A stretch of DNA of 64,000 nucleotides from JAWKVD01 sp041398225 (GTDB taxonomy: Bacteria > Pseudomonadota > Alphaproteobacteria > Caulobacterales > Hyphomonadaceae), in NCBI GenBank assembly GCA_041398225.1, contig JAWKVD010000016.1:39405-103404 (forward strand). The letters run 5' to 3'. This document shows, in pieces, positions 50,991 to 58,287 of the stretch. The notes under the pieces were generated by a model, which worked only from the letters and a program-made list of their open reading frames with translations, was not told the DNA's origin and did no database searches. Each line of letters begins with the position of its first letter. Position 1 is the stretch's first letter. The position numbers and the translations under genes are program-made.

Positions 50991-51614
50991 TCAGGTGTCG
51001 GGTTCGAGATACTCGTAGAGGTATGCCCGAGCCCGCGCCCAGTCGCGCTCCACCGTTCTGACCGACCGGCCCAGCGCCCGCGCCGTCTCCTCGACGGTGA
51101 GGCCGGTGAAGAACCGGCACTCGACGATGCATTCCAGTTCGGGCGCCTTGCGGGCCAGCGCGACAAGCGCCGCGTCGATGTCCAGCAATCGCGATTCCCC
51201 GACAGCATCCCCGGCGGCATCCGCGACGGGATGATCGTCGATATTGACGTGCTCAGCGCCCGCGCCCCGCTTTTCCGCGAGCTTTCGCCGGGCGTGATCG
51301 ATCAGCACCTGCCGCATCGCGCGCGACGCGGTCGCCAGATAATGGTCCTGATCGGCGAAACGCCGGTCGCCGTCATGCGACAGCTTCACCCAGGCCTCGT
51401 GCACGATCAGCGTCGTGTTCAGCGTGGCGCTCGGACGCCGCTTCCTGAGCTGGCGCGAGGCGATCCGGCGCAGCGTGTCGTACGTCTCGGCCAGCAACTC
51501 GTCCGACAGCCCGAGCTCGCGGCCCTGCGGGGCCGACGCGGCGGCGTCTTCCCCGGTCGCATCCGGAGACGCCGGCCCTGCGGTCTTCTCGTCACCGACG
51601 GGCGAGAGCTTCAA
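50991..51614 (-). CDS. ECF RNA polymerase sigma factor
   Basis: This 207-residue sigma factor has region 2 (LLAETYDTLRRIASRQLRKRRPSATLNTTLIVHEAWVKL) and region 4 (CRFFTGLTVEETARALGRSVRTVERDWARARAYL). The AWVKL and ERDWARA signatures are typical of the ECF group found beside PknB-type kinases. It lacks a recognisable anti-sigma gene next to it; the kinase at 47480 may provide the control. It would direct a cell-envelope or stress regulon, perhaps including the exported proteins here. Confidence 0.87.
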   Translation of the reverse strand: MKLSPVGDEKTAGPASPDATGEDAAASAPQGRELGLSDELLAETYDTLRRIASRQLRKRRPSATLNTTLIVHEAWVKLSHDGDRRFADQDHYLATASRAMRQVLIDHARRKLAEKRGAGAEHVNIDDHPVADAAGDAVGESRLLDIDAALVALARKAPELECIVECRFFTGLTVEETARALGRSVRTVERDWARARAYLYEYLEPDT

Positions 51615-51706
51615 TTCCGTTCCCCACGCGAGCGCCCCGACGAGGCAAGACTCATCTGCGCGTAGGGAAAAACGCCGGACTGCGCAACATCACGACGCGC
51701 GCCGGA

Positions 51707-52165
51707 TCATTCCGGCTCCGGCTCCATGATTAACGAGATCGAAAAGACGGCCTTCCCCTCGCCATAGGGGTCCATGATCTGGATACTGGCGTCGTCGAGT
51801 CCCGGAGCGTCGAAACGGATCACGGTGGCGAAGCCCTTCTCCACTTCCAGCACTTCGAATCCCTTCTTCTTCAGCATGCCTTCGAAATACGCCGCGATGT
51901 CGCCGACCTTTCCCTTGACCTCGCCGTCGACGAGATAGGTGCGCGAGGCGTATTCGGGCGGCTGGCCGCCCGAGGCGCGAACCAGCCGGCTGCCCGCCGG
52001 GAATTGCAGGGTCTCGGGAAAGCCCTCCGGCAGATAGACCTTGGAGGCCGCCTCCGCCTTTGTCTCCGGCGTCTGCGCGGCCGCTTCGGCAGACGCGCCG
52101 ACGGCGAAGCCGGTCAGTATCGTCGCCAGCACTTTCAGGTGTGTTGCAGAGCGTAACGCCGCCAT
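51707..52165 (-). CDS. Exported protein with the same small domain as the lipoproteins at 46-47 kb
   Basis: This 152-residue protein has a signal peptide (about 1-30, EAAAQ), then YLPEGFPETLQFPAGSRL, IAAYFEGMLKKKGFEVLEVEKG and strands with FSISLIMEPEPE at the end. This matches the pattern of the proteins at 46263 and 47020 (short PxxxP segment, helix ending in a GF/GY-EV turn, late strands). Start 52165 has AGAGGA a few bases upstream. It is 92 bases downstream of the ECF sigma start and in the same direction, so it could share its promoter region. Confidence 0.68.
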   Translation of the reverse strand: MAALRSATHLKVLATILTGFAVGASAEAAAQTPETKAEAASKVYLPEGFPETLQFPAGSRLVRASGGQPPEYASRTYLVDGEVKGKVGDIAAYFEGMLKKKGFEVLEVEKGFATVIRFDAPGLDDASIQIMDPYGEGKAVFSISLIMEPEPE

Positions 52166-52788
52166 CCTTGATCCTCTTGCCCTATTCCGCGTGAAGTTCC
52201 GCGTGGTGTTCCGCGTGATCGCGAGCGGTCGCAGACCGGCTCCCGATCCTTCAACGCAGTCGCGCGGACAGGTCCGCCAATCGTGGAGCAGCGGCGGGCT
52301 TTCGGCATCTGCGTGATGTGCGGCGGATTCAGCAGGTTTGGCCGGACGAGCCGCTGGCTCTCCGGTTTTGCGTCGCTCCCCATGCGAGTTGGGGAGGCCG
52401 GGTTGAGATCCGGTGCGGCTGGCGGGTTTGGCTGGGGAACACCGTCCGTCTCGATCGTCAAAGATCACACGGCCCACGTCCAGCATTTGGACCCATTTCC
52501 GCATCCCGGACCCGCGTGCAGATCTCTCCGCGAGACCTGGAACCCCGGTTTCGACACCCCGGAGCCTGTTTGCATGAGCCGGTTTCCGCGAGCGTCCCGA
52601 GAGCTCGACACTCCCGGGCGTTGGTCAGGCGAAGCGTCTTGTCCACGCTGCGCCCGCTTCGCGGACCTTTCCTCAACACGCCGGCCGGCGCCTGACATTC
52701 AGTTGGCTCGGAGTGCACACCCGAACCCTCCCCGCGCCAGACGCGAGGCCATAATGGGCTGAACGCCACGCCGGTCGGATAACTCCTT
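52166..52788. other. Intergenic region without a supported gene
   Basis: There are open frames in all directions, but none has a good ribosome site together with sensible codon use. Around 52180-52230 short direct repeats of the form GCGTGAAGTTCCGCGTGGTGT occur. The region leads into the palindromic repeats at 52789 and beyond. Confidence 0.3.
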
Positions 52789-52896
52789 GCTGTCATCCCG
52801 GCCAAGCCGCGCAGCGGCGCGAGCCGGGACCCATTGAGAGGCCGTCCCGGTTGATGAATGGGTCCCGGGTCTCGCTGCGCTCGCCCGGGATGACAG
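52789..52896. repeat. Imperfect inverted repeat, about 40-bp arms
   Basis: GCTGTCATCCCGG at 52789-52801 and its complement CCGGGATGACAGC at 52884-52896 form the outer ends, with further paired blocks (GGGACCCATT against AATGGGTCCC) inside. It resembles intergenic palindromic repeats common in alphaproteobacterial genomes. Confidence 0.7.
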
Positions 52897-52980
52897 CGGT
52901 GGGTGACGCCGTGGACGGGGGACATTCATTCCGCCAACGTCCGTCGAGCACAACCGCGATCCGGCAGCGTGGCGAGGCCA

Positions 52981-53087
52981 CGCGTCCCCAGCGAACGCTG
53001 GGGGCCAGAGACCAGATAAAGAAGACGCCGCGTTGCGGCGACGTTTCTGCTCAATGCCGCTGGGCCCCAGCGTTCGCTGGGGACGCG
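52981..53087. repeat. Two inverted copies of a REP-like palindrome
   Basis: CCCCAGCGAACGCTGGGG (52986-53003) and CCCCAGCGTTCGCTGGGG (53065-53082) are each perfect hairpins with an 8-bp stem and 2-base loop, both next to CGCGT or ACGCG on opposite sides, so the two copies face each other. A degenerate third copy lies at 53498-53515, on the other side of the GIY-YIG gene. Confidence 0.75.
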
Positions 53088-53158
53088 TCTCTTCGAGACG
53101 CTCCCAAGCTCGACATTCGCCCGCGAGCAGCTAGCCTCGACGGTGTTGGGGAACGGGC

Positions 53159-53464
53159 ATGAGCTTCTGGGTCTACATTCTCGCGAGCCGTCGCAACGGA
53201 ACGCTCTACGCTGGGCACACCGAGAATCTTCCCGAACGTATCTGGCAGCACCGCTCGAAGGCGCGAAAGGGGTTCACGGCGCGCCATGACGTTTCGCGTC
53301 TGGTGTGGATGGAGCCGCATCCGACACGCGAGGCCGCGAAGCTGCGGGAGCGACAGATCAAGGCGTGGAAACGCCTCTGGAAGCTGAAGCTGATCGAGGA
53401 ACGCAACCCGGACTGGACCGATCTCTATCCCGATCTCGTGAATTGGTGGTCGAAGGACGCGTGA
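53159..53464 (+). CDS. GIY-YIG nuclease-domain protein
   Basis: This 101-residue protein is a single GIY-YIG domain: VYILASRRNGTLYAGHT (the two Tyr-containing motif strands), an Arg in the first helix (LPERIWQH) and the downstream REAAKLRERQIKAWKRLWKLKLIEE with the family Glu. Stand-alone proteins of this size (UPF0213-like) are common in alphaproteobacteria and their role is not clear. The gene is bordered by REP-like palindromes on both sides, which may be coincidence or a shared mobility. Confidence 0.85.
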   Translation: MSFWVYILASRRNGTLYAGHTENLPERIWQHRSKARKGFTARHDVSRLVWMEPHPTREAAKLRERQIKAWKRLWKLKLIEERNPDWTDLYPDLVNWWSKDA

Positions 53465-53497
53465 GCCCAAACTGGAAGCGTCTGCCTTGCAGCCGCG

Positions 53498-53515
53498 TCC
53501 CCAGCGCAGGTTGGG
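53498..53515. repeat. Degenerate third copy of the REP-like palindrome
   Basis: CCCCAGCGCAGGTTGGGG retains the outer CCCCA/TGGGG stem and the preceding CGCGT found in the copies at 52981-53087, but the inner stem is lost. Confidence 0.6.
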
Positions 53516-53584
53516 GTCCAGTCTGAAGCCGTGAGCGTCGATCCAGGTGGTGCTGTGCAGCCCCCTCTTGCTCAACCACCAATA

Positions 53585-53598
53585 GGAAAGTTATCCTA
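53585..53598. repeat. 14-bp direct repeat, left copy (GGAAAGTTATCCTA)
   Basis: The same 14 bases occur at 56301-56314 in the same orientation. Together they bracket 2.7 kb that holds an IS1595 transposase and lower-GC accessory genes. This copy is part of a short dyad (TAGGA-N6-TCCTA). It could be an IS terminal sequence, a target duplication or an attachment core. Confidence 0.55.
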
Positions 53599-53657
53599 AT
53601 TATATACTTGACAAAGCCGTCCTCCTGATCCACATTCGGGATCAAGGAGATAGGCCC

Positions 53658-54665
53658 ATGAACCTCTCGCACCCCATTTTCACCGATGCGGACGCAGCCC
53701 GCGAGCATCTGGAACGCCAGCGCTGGCCCCACGGCCCCGTCTGCCCGCATTGCGGAGCGACCGGCGAGGGCATGGTCACGTCCATCAAGGGCGCCCGCGC
53801 CCAAGGCTCGCGCGCAAACCCGGAAGGGGCGGAGCGCAAGGGCCTCTACCAGTGCAACGCCTGCCGTCAGCAATTCACGGTGACGGTCAAAACCGTGTTC
53901 GAGCGCTCCAAGGTTCCGCTCAACAAATGGCTCGCCGCCACCTACCTGATGACCTCATCCAAGAAGGGCGTCTCCGCCCATCAGATCCACCGCACGATTG
54001 GCGTCACCTACAAGACCGCATGGTTCATGATGCACCGCATCCGTGAAGCCATGGCGGAGGATAACTCCACCTCCGGCCCGCTCGGCGGAGCCGGTAAAAC
54101 CATCGAGGCCGACGAAACCTATATCGGCAAGCGTGACGTTCCCTACGTCTCGCCGCGCCGTGAACGCGATGGCCGCAAGCCCACCAAGTCGGGCAAGTCA
54201 GGCGGCGCCCAGAAGCGCACCGTGGTCGCCCTTGTCGAGCGCGGCGGACAGGTTCGCTCCTTCCACGTCCGCGTCGCCACGCAAAAGCAGGTCCGCGACA
54301 TTCTCGTGCAGAACGCCCGCCGCCAGTCCAAGCTCTACACCGACCAGTCGCGCCTCTACACCAAGACCGGCCCCGAGTTCGCGGCCCATGAAACCGTCAA
54401 CCACTCCAAGGGCGAATATGCGCGCGGCCCCGTCCACACCAACACGATTGAGAACGTGTTCTCCGTGTTCAAGCGCGGCATGACGGGCATCTACCAGCAT
54501 TGCGGCGAAGCCCACCTCTACCGCTACCTCCGCGAGTTCGACTTCCGCTATAACCGCCGCTCCGCTCTTGGCTGGAACGACGCCGAGCGCTGGAACTCCC
54601 TGCTCAAATCCATTGGAGGCAAACGCCTCACCTATCGGCGGATTGGTGAAGCCAAGATCGCCTAA
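53658..54665 (+). CDS. IS1595-family (ISXO2-like) transposase
   Basis: This 335-residue transposase appears intact. It has the family zinc ribbon (CPHCG and CNACR), QFTVTVKTVFERSKVPLNKW, and the DDE/DDN core (IEADETYIGKR, KLYTDQSRLY, VHTNTIENVFSVFKRG) with the C-terminal YRYLREFDFRYNRR. Start 53658 has AAGGAG upstream. The left end of the element is likely near 53585; I could not find a clear matching inverted right end near 54700. Confidence 0.9.
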   Translation: MNLSHPIFTDADAAREHLERQRWPHGPVCPHCGATGEGMVTSIKGARAQGSRANPEGAERKGLYQCNACRQQFTVTVKTVFERSKVPLNKWLAATYLMTSSKKGVSAHQIHRTIGVTYKTAWFMMHRIREAMAEDNSTSGPLGGAGKTIEADETYIGKRDVPYVSPRRERDGRKPTKSGKSGGAQKRTVVALVERGGQVRSFHVRVATQKQVRDILVQNARRQSKLYTDQSRLYTKTGPEFAAHETVNHSKGEYARGPVHTNTIENVFSVFKRGMTGIYQHCGEAHLYRYLREFDFRYNRRSALGWNDAERWNSLLKSIGGKRLTYRRIGEAKIA

Positions 54666-54720
54666 GCAGCTGGCGAGAGCGTATCAGCGCTGGTTGTGCA
54701 AACAGCGATAACCGCGCCGG

Positions 54721-55329
54721 ATGGACTCAGCAGAACGAATCGTGACTTCTAATGCGTTGCCCCCGGAACCGCGCCAACGGTTCCGGGGGCGCAAATCAAT
54801 CGCGTGGACGATTGGCTTGGGTTGGGTCTCCGTTCTCTCAGAGTCGGGATTCCCGGTCAACGTCTCCGTACAAATGGAGAGCGAAGTGACCGACATTGAA
54901 CGCGAGTTCCCGGAAGATGAGGTGCATTTGGAAGCTGTCCATCCAGTCGTGGATGACATGACTAGGGCCGACGACTTTTCGGTGATGAGCTTTCGGATTG
55001 TCTCGGACTGTGGCCCCAAAGTTCGAGTATTTGTGGACCCGTTTGAATTGGCAACGCTTCTAGCCAGACTTGGCGAGATCCATCGACATTCGCAGATCAA
55101 CTTCCTCAACGCTCGGCTTGGGGCTCCCGGGGCCGGTTTAGGTGTAGCGGGCTTTCAGGTGGATGCAGATCGGACCGCGCGATCCGTGTCTTTACAACTT
55201 CTCCCCCGGGGAACGGATACCAGGTCGCTTGGATATTCGCTCTCTTTAGAGACGGCTCGAAGGATAGCGCACGAACTTCTGGCGGCTGCAGATCAAATCG
55301 AAAGAAGCACCCCGCCGGCCGCGAACTAG
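54721..55329 (+). CDS. Hypothetical protein in the accessory segment
   Basis: This protein has up to 202 residues and I do not recognise it. It has acidic stretches (EVTDIEREFPEDEVHLEAVHP), a central DPFELATLLARLGEIHRH helix, and an end GYSLSLETARRIAHELLAAADQIE. Base use is less GC-rich than in the flanking core genes. A 13-bp-stem hairpin (54759-54790) falls inside the first 25 codons, and no ribosome site precedes 54721, so the true start may be the ATG at 54874. Its stop shares the CTAG with the stop of the small convergent gene. Confidence 0.55.
   Translation: MDSAERIVTSNALPPEPRQRFRGRKSIAWTIGLGWVSVLSESGFPVNVSVQMESEVTDIEREFPEDEVHLEAVHPVVDDMTRADDFSVMSFRIVSDCGPKVRVFVDPFELATLLARLGEIHRHSQINFLNARLGAPGAGLGVAGFQVDADRTARSVSLQLLPRGTDTRSLGYSLSLETARRIAHELLAAADQIERSTPPAAN
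54759..54790. terminator. Perfect 13-bp-stem hairpin downstream of the IS1595 transposase
   Basis: GCCCCCGGAACCG and CGGTTCCGGGGGC form a perfect stem with a six-base loop, about 90 bases after the transposase stop. It may terminate transcription coming from the IS or be a structural part of an element end. No T-run follows. Its presence within an open frame argues that the frame's real start lies further on. Confidence 0.5.
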
Positions 55330-55484
55330 CCATTTTCGCTTTTACCCTTCGGCCGCCCCGGCTTCGGGCCTTCGTGGCCGTCCAGTTTCAGTTTGCGTTT
55401 GAGTTCGTCGCGATCGCCTGGCGCGGGTTGAAGCATCCGCTTGAGCGTGTCGTTGAACCGCTTGTCTTCAGAAGGGTTGGACAT
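55326..55484 (-). CDS. Small basic protein (52 aa)
   Basis: The predicted protein has a helical FNDTLKRMLQ segment and a Lys/Pro/Gly-rich end (KLDGHEGPKPGRPKGKSENG). Short proteins with this DTLKRML pattern occur in alphaproteobacteria; the function is unknown. Its stop (CTA on the plus strand) overlaps the TAG of the plus-strand gene before it, and its ATG overlaps the ATG of the plus-strand gene after it (CATG at 55482-55485). There is no clear ribosome site, so it may be leaderless or start further upstream. Confidence 0.45.
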   Translation of the reverse strand: MSNPSEDKRFNDTLKRMLQPAPGDRDELKRKLKLDGHEGPKPGRPKGKSENG

Positions 55485-56178
55485 GCACAAGACACTCGCC
55501 GAACTGATTCCCACTCCGGGATCATATCGCATTGGGGTTGGGATGGAATCAGCTGCCGAAAGGCCCGATCTGGCGGTGAAAGTCGCTTCGATCTTCGCAC
55601 TCAGCGCAGAGCTTGATCTGATCAAGGCCGGGATAATGATCTATGCGCTGCGAAGCGAGCCCTACGCAGCAATGGAGATGTTCACCAGCCTTCGATCCGC
55701 TCAAGCTCCCGCTTTAAAAGCTGTTGTGAGATCCAAAACTCCGTCGCGAACCAAGCTTTTCGACGCCGCCCTCACGCTCGTAGACAAATTTGAAAAACAC
55801 AGGAACAAGTTTGCCCATTGGACTTGGGCAACGGTCGATCAACTTCCCAAACATCTGGCCGTGGTTGATCCCAAGGCAATGCTTACTAGCGATGCGCACC
55901 ATGCCGACGCTTTCAACGTCGATCGATCGTTCGATGAAGCAGTCGAACGGTGGCATAAGAAAAACGCCTCATTCCACGATGAGCGTCGTGCGCAAATTCA
56001 CCTCTATGACAATGAAGCGTTCGACGCCCTTCTTGATCAAGGCGCTTGGGCGCAGCATGTCCTGTATGAGTTTCACGCTGGAATTGCTACTTTGGGAGAA
56101 GACCCAGCAGGGAGCGATCAAATATTCGCTGAACTAGGTTCTCTGCTTCAGCCAGATCAACCGTCAAATCCCACCTAA
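55483..56178 (+). CDS. HEPN-like protein with RNxxxH motif
   Basis: This 231-residue, mostly helical protein has R107-N-K-F-A-H112 in a KFEKHRNKFAHW context, the arrangement of the RNase-active HEPN motif (Rx4H, often RNxxxH). A long helix (VASIFALSAELDLIKAGIMIYAL) precedes it. HEPN proteins are often toxins, abortive-infection effectors or RNA-processing nucleases. Start 55483 has GAAGG eight bases upstream. GC content is lower than in the core genes. The assignment rests on this motif and helical context only; a non-HEPN helical protein is possible. Confidence 0.6.
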   Translation: MHKTLAELIPTPGSYRIGVGMESAAERPDLAVKVASIFALSAELDLIKAGIMIYALRSEPYAAMEMFTSLRSAQAPALKAVVRSKTPSRTKLFDAALTLVDKFEKHRNKFAHWTWATVDQLPKHLAVVDPKAMLTSDAHHADAFNVDRSFDEAVERWHKKNASFHDERRAQIHLYDNEAFDALLDQGAWAQHVLYEFHAGIATLGEDPAGSDQIFAELGSLLQPDQPSNPT

Positions 56179-56272
56179 CGTCCGCGTGCTCAACTATCAC
56201 GCTCGCCCCCGCCTCGATCATTTCGGGGGTGATCTCTATTTCAGCGGCCTGTTGTGGTTTTTGATCGCGCAT
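56087..56272 (-). CDS. Small acidic protein (61 aa), overlaps the HEPN-like gene
   Basis: The protein reads EIEITPEMIEAGASVIVEH, then WDLTVDLAEAENLVQRIFDRSLL, a plausible two-helix acidic protein of a kind seen as small hypotheticals in alphaproteobacteria. Its 3' end overlaps the last 92 bases of the plus-strand HEPN-like gene. It could be a partner (for instance an antitoxin) or a conserved small gene cut by the neighbouring insertion. Confidence 0.4.
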   Translation of the reverse strand: MRDQKPQQAAEIEITPEMIEAGASVIVEHADVRWDLTVDLAEAENLVQRIFDRSLLGLLPK

Positions 56273-56300
56273 CGCGCTTGCTTTGTCACGTATATGATTG

Positions 56301-56314
56301 GGAAAGTTATCCTA
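56301..56314. repeat. 14-bp direct repeat, right copy (GGAAAGTTATCCTA)
   Basis: This matches 53585-53598 exactly. It lies just upstream of the DnaA-C-like gene, where core-type GC-rich sequence resumes, and marks the right boundary of the accessory segment. Confidence 0.55.
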
Positions 56315-56417
56315 CCGGTCTCGATGCCGGGCGATGCTGCGTTTCCGGTCCGATAGCGGGCCGGGCAGCACCAGCAACGGCGCGCGTCTGTGGACCGGCG
56401 CGCCGGGGAGGAGATCG

Positions 56418-56994
56418 ATGGAGGTTGGGATGTCGCGTGGGGGCCGCGGGCCGAATGCGCCGAAACGAAATGCGTCGCCGGATATTGCATCGCCGGATAC
56501 CGGATCGCTTGAGAGGGCGAGCGAGGCGGAGACGACCCGCGCCAGCGAGTGGGACCTGCGCCCCGGCTCGCCGGAGACGGACGAGGAGAGCGACGGAAGC
56601 GAACTGGCGTCCGCGCGTCGCGCGCCGCAAAAACGCGCCGACCAGCAGGCGCTGGACCGGATGAACGCGGGCCTGACTGTGTCGCTGGCCGCCTTCGCCA
56701 TGGGCCAGCCGCGCGACGAGGTGGCCAAGCACACGCGCGGCCGCGCGCGCGGCGCTGGCGCGGCAGGTGGCGATGTATCTGGCGCACACCGCGTTCGGCA
56801 TGAGCCTCGCGCGGATCGGCGTGGCGATGGGGCGCGACCGCTCCACCGTGGCGCACGCCTGCCACGCCATCGAGGACCGGCGCGACGATCCCTCGTTCGA
56901 CGCCTGGATCGCGCGGCTGGAGCAGGCGGTGCGCGCCGCGCCGCAACCGCCCGTTTCGGTGCTGGCCGAACACGCCCGCCGGGACGCGGCCTGA
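56418..56994 (+). pseudogene. DnaA-C-like helix-turn-helix gene, frameshifted
   Basis: The first part, from 56418 (GGGGAGGAG upstream), encodes a charged N-terminus and DRMNAGLTVSLAAFAMGQPRDEVAKHTRG. The second, in another frame, encodes RQVAMYLAHTAFGMSLARIG and VAMGRDRSTVAHACHAIEDR, a close look-alike of the DNA-binding domain IV of DnaA. The frame changes near 56735-56750 in a run of alternating C and G; one missing base would restore a protein of about 190 residues. Such genes are conserved in this lineage beside a DUF6456 gene. Its stop overlaps that next start by one base. It is either a sequence error or a recent mutation. Confidence 0.72.
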
Positions 56995-57740
56995 TGCGCG
57001 CGCCGACCGGGCTGGCGCGCAGCCACACCCGCGCGCAGGACCGCGCGCTGCGCGCCCTGTCGATGAGCGGCCGCAGGCTGGAGCCGCGTGGGGAAAAATG
57101 GGCGGTGATGGGATCGTCCGACCGCAGGCGTCGTCCGCTGGCCGAGATCAGCCGCGCCGAGCTGCGCATGCTGGAGGAGGACGGGACGGTGCGCCCCGCG
57201 ATGGGCGGCTATGTGCTGGCCGACGCCGGCGAACGGGAAAGCGTGGGCGAGGATGGGCGATCGCGGGCGGATGCGGGCCCGCCTTCGCCGACCGCGTGGA
57301 TGGCGGCGGGCCTGCCAAGGGCGTGCTCGGCCGTGGCGGCGGGCTTTGTCGGGCTTGCCGAACGCGCGCGCCGGGGCGAGGGGCCGATGTCGTCGCGCGC
57401 GGCGCTGGCGGGTCTGAAGCTGGTGAGCGCGGCCGAACGCGCGGCCAGCGGACCGGGCATGTCGATGAACTGGGATGCGGTGGCGGCCGATCGCGGCGCG
57501 CGTCGCGCGGGGTCGGGTCCGGGCGAGGCGCGTCTGCGGGCGATGCGCGAGGTGGCCTATGCGCGGGTGCAGGTGACGAAGCGGCGCAACGAGGCGGCGT
57601 GGCGCTGCGTGTGGTCGGCCTGCGTCGAGGGTCGCTCGCTGCGCCAGGTGGAGGTGCGCATGGGGCTGCGCCGGGGCGAGGCGGCGCGCCGGTTGTGCGC
57701 GGCGCTGGAGGCGCTGGCCGACAGCTATGACGGGCGCTGA
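56994..57740 (+). CDS. DUF6456-like protein
   Basis: This 248-residue protein starts at 56994 (TGATG overlap with the DnaA-C-like gene). The N-terminal region is basic (ARSHTRAQDRALRALSMSGRRLEP), and the C-terminal third (about 165-248) has AMREVAYARVQVTKRRNEAAWRCVWSACVEGRSLRQVEVRMGLRRGEAARRLCAALEALADSYDG. This C-terminal HTH-like pattern is that of DUF6456 proteins, which occur in Caulobacterales and relatives. It is likely DNA-binding, but its role is not known. The long open frame upstream of 56994 belongs to the neighbouring gene. Confidence 0.72.
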   Translation: MRAPTGLARSHTRAQDRALRALSMSGRRLEPRGEKWAVMGSSDRRRRPLAEISRAELRMLEEDGTVRPAMGGYVLADAGERESVGEDGRSRADAGPPSPTAWMAAGLPRACSAVAAGFVGLAERARRGEGPMSSRAALAGLKLVSAAERAASGPGMSMNWDAVAADRGARRAGSGPGEARLRAMREVAYARVQVTKRRNEAAWRCVWSACVEGRSLRQVEVRMGLRRGEAARRLCAALEALADSYDGR

Positions 57741-57752
57741 GGCGGTGAGTGT

Positions 57753-58196
57753 CTAGGCTGCGGCCTCGGCTTCGGCGCGGATGCGCGCGAGCATCGACTT
57801 GAGTCCGTTGGAGCGCTGCGGCGTGAGCGCGTCGGCGATGCCGATGTCGCGGAAGAAGTCCTCGGCGTCGAACGCGCGCGCGTCGGCCGGCGCGGCGCCG
57901 GAGTAGAGCTGGAGCAGGATGGCGACGAGGCCGGAGACGATCGCCGCATCGGACTCGCCGCGGAAGATCAGCTCGCCGCCGGGGCCGCGTTCGGAGACCA
58001 GCCACACCTGCGAGGTGCAGCCGCGCACCTTGTTGGCCTCGGAGCGCTCGTCGGCGGTCAGTCCGGGCAGGGCCTTGCCGAGATCGATGATGTGCTGGAA
58101 GCGCGCCTCCCAGTCGTCGAGGAAGGCGAAGTCGTCGCGGATCGCGGCGGCGCGTTCGGCGATGGGTCCGGACGGGGAGGAGGTGGCGTCGGTCAT
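57753..58196 (-). CDS. sufE: SufE-family Fe-S cluster assembly protein
   Basis: This 147-residue protein has the SufE core: IRDDFAFLDDWEARFQHIIDLGKALPGLT, NKVRGCTSQVWL with the sulfur-accepting Cys60, and FRGESDAAIVSGLVAILL. It takes sulfur from the SufS desulfurase and passes it to the SufBCD scaffold in the cytosol. The start at 58196 is chosen for alignment with the usual family length; the open frame continues upstream. It is convergent with the DUF6456-like gene. Confidence 0.9.
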   Translation of the reverse strand: MTDATSSPSGPIAERAAAIRDDFAFLDDWEARFQHIIDLGKALPGLTADERSEANKVRGCTSQVWLVSERGPGGELIFRGESDAAIVSGLVAILLQLYSGAAPADARAFDAEDFFRDIGIADALTPQRSNGLKSMLARIRAEAEAAA

Positions 58197-58287
58197 GGCT
58201 GAACGAGATGGCCCGCCGGCGCACGAAGCGCAAGCGGGCCACTGGACAACCTGCACTGCAAGGCAGGCGGAGAAGACGTCTAAAGGT

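Noticed and set aside
52283..52762. 159-codon plus-strand frame in the repeat-rich intergenic region
   Set aside because: No ribosome site, odd composition, and overlapping equal-length frames on the other strand.
53585..56314. The 14-bp repeats as inverted ends of IS1595
   Set aside because: Both copies have the same orientation; terminal repeats of this family should be inverted. A direct repeat fits a target or attachment duplication better.
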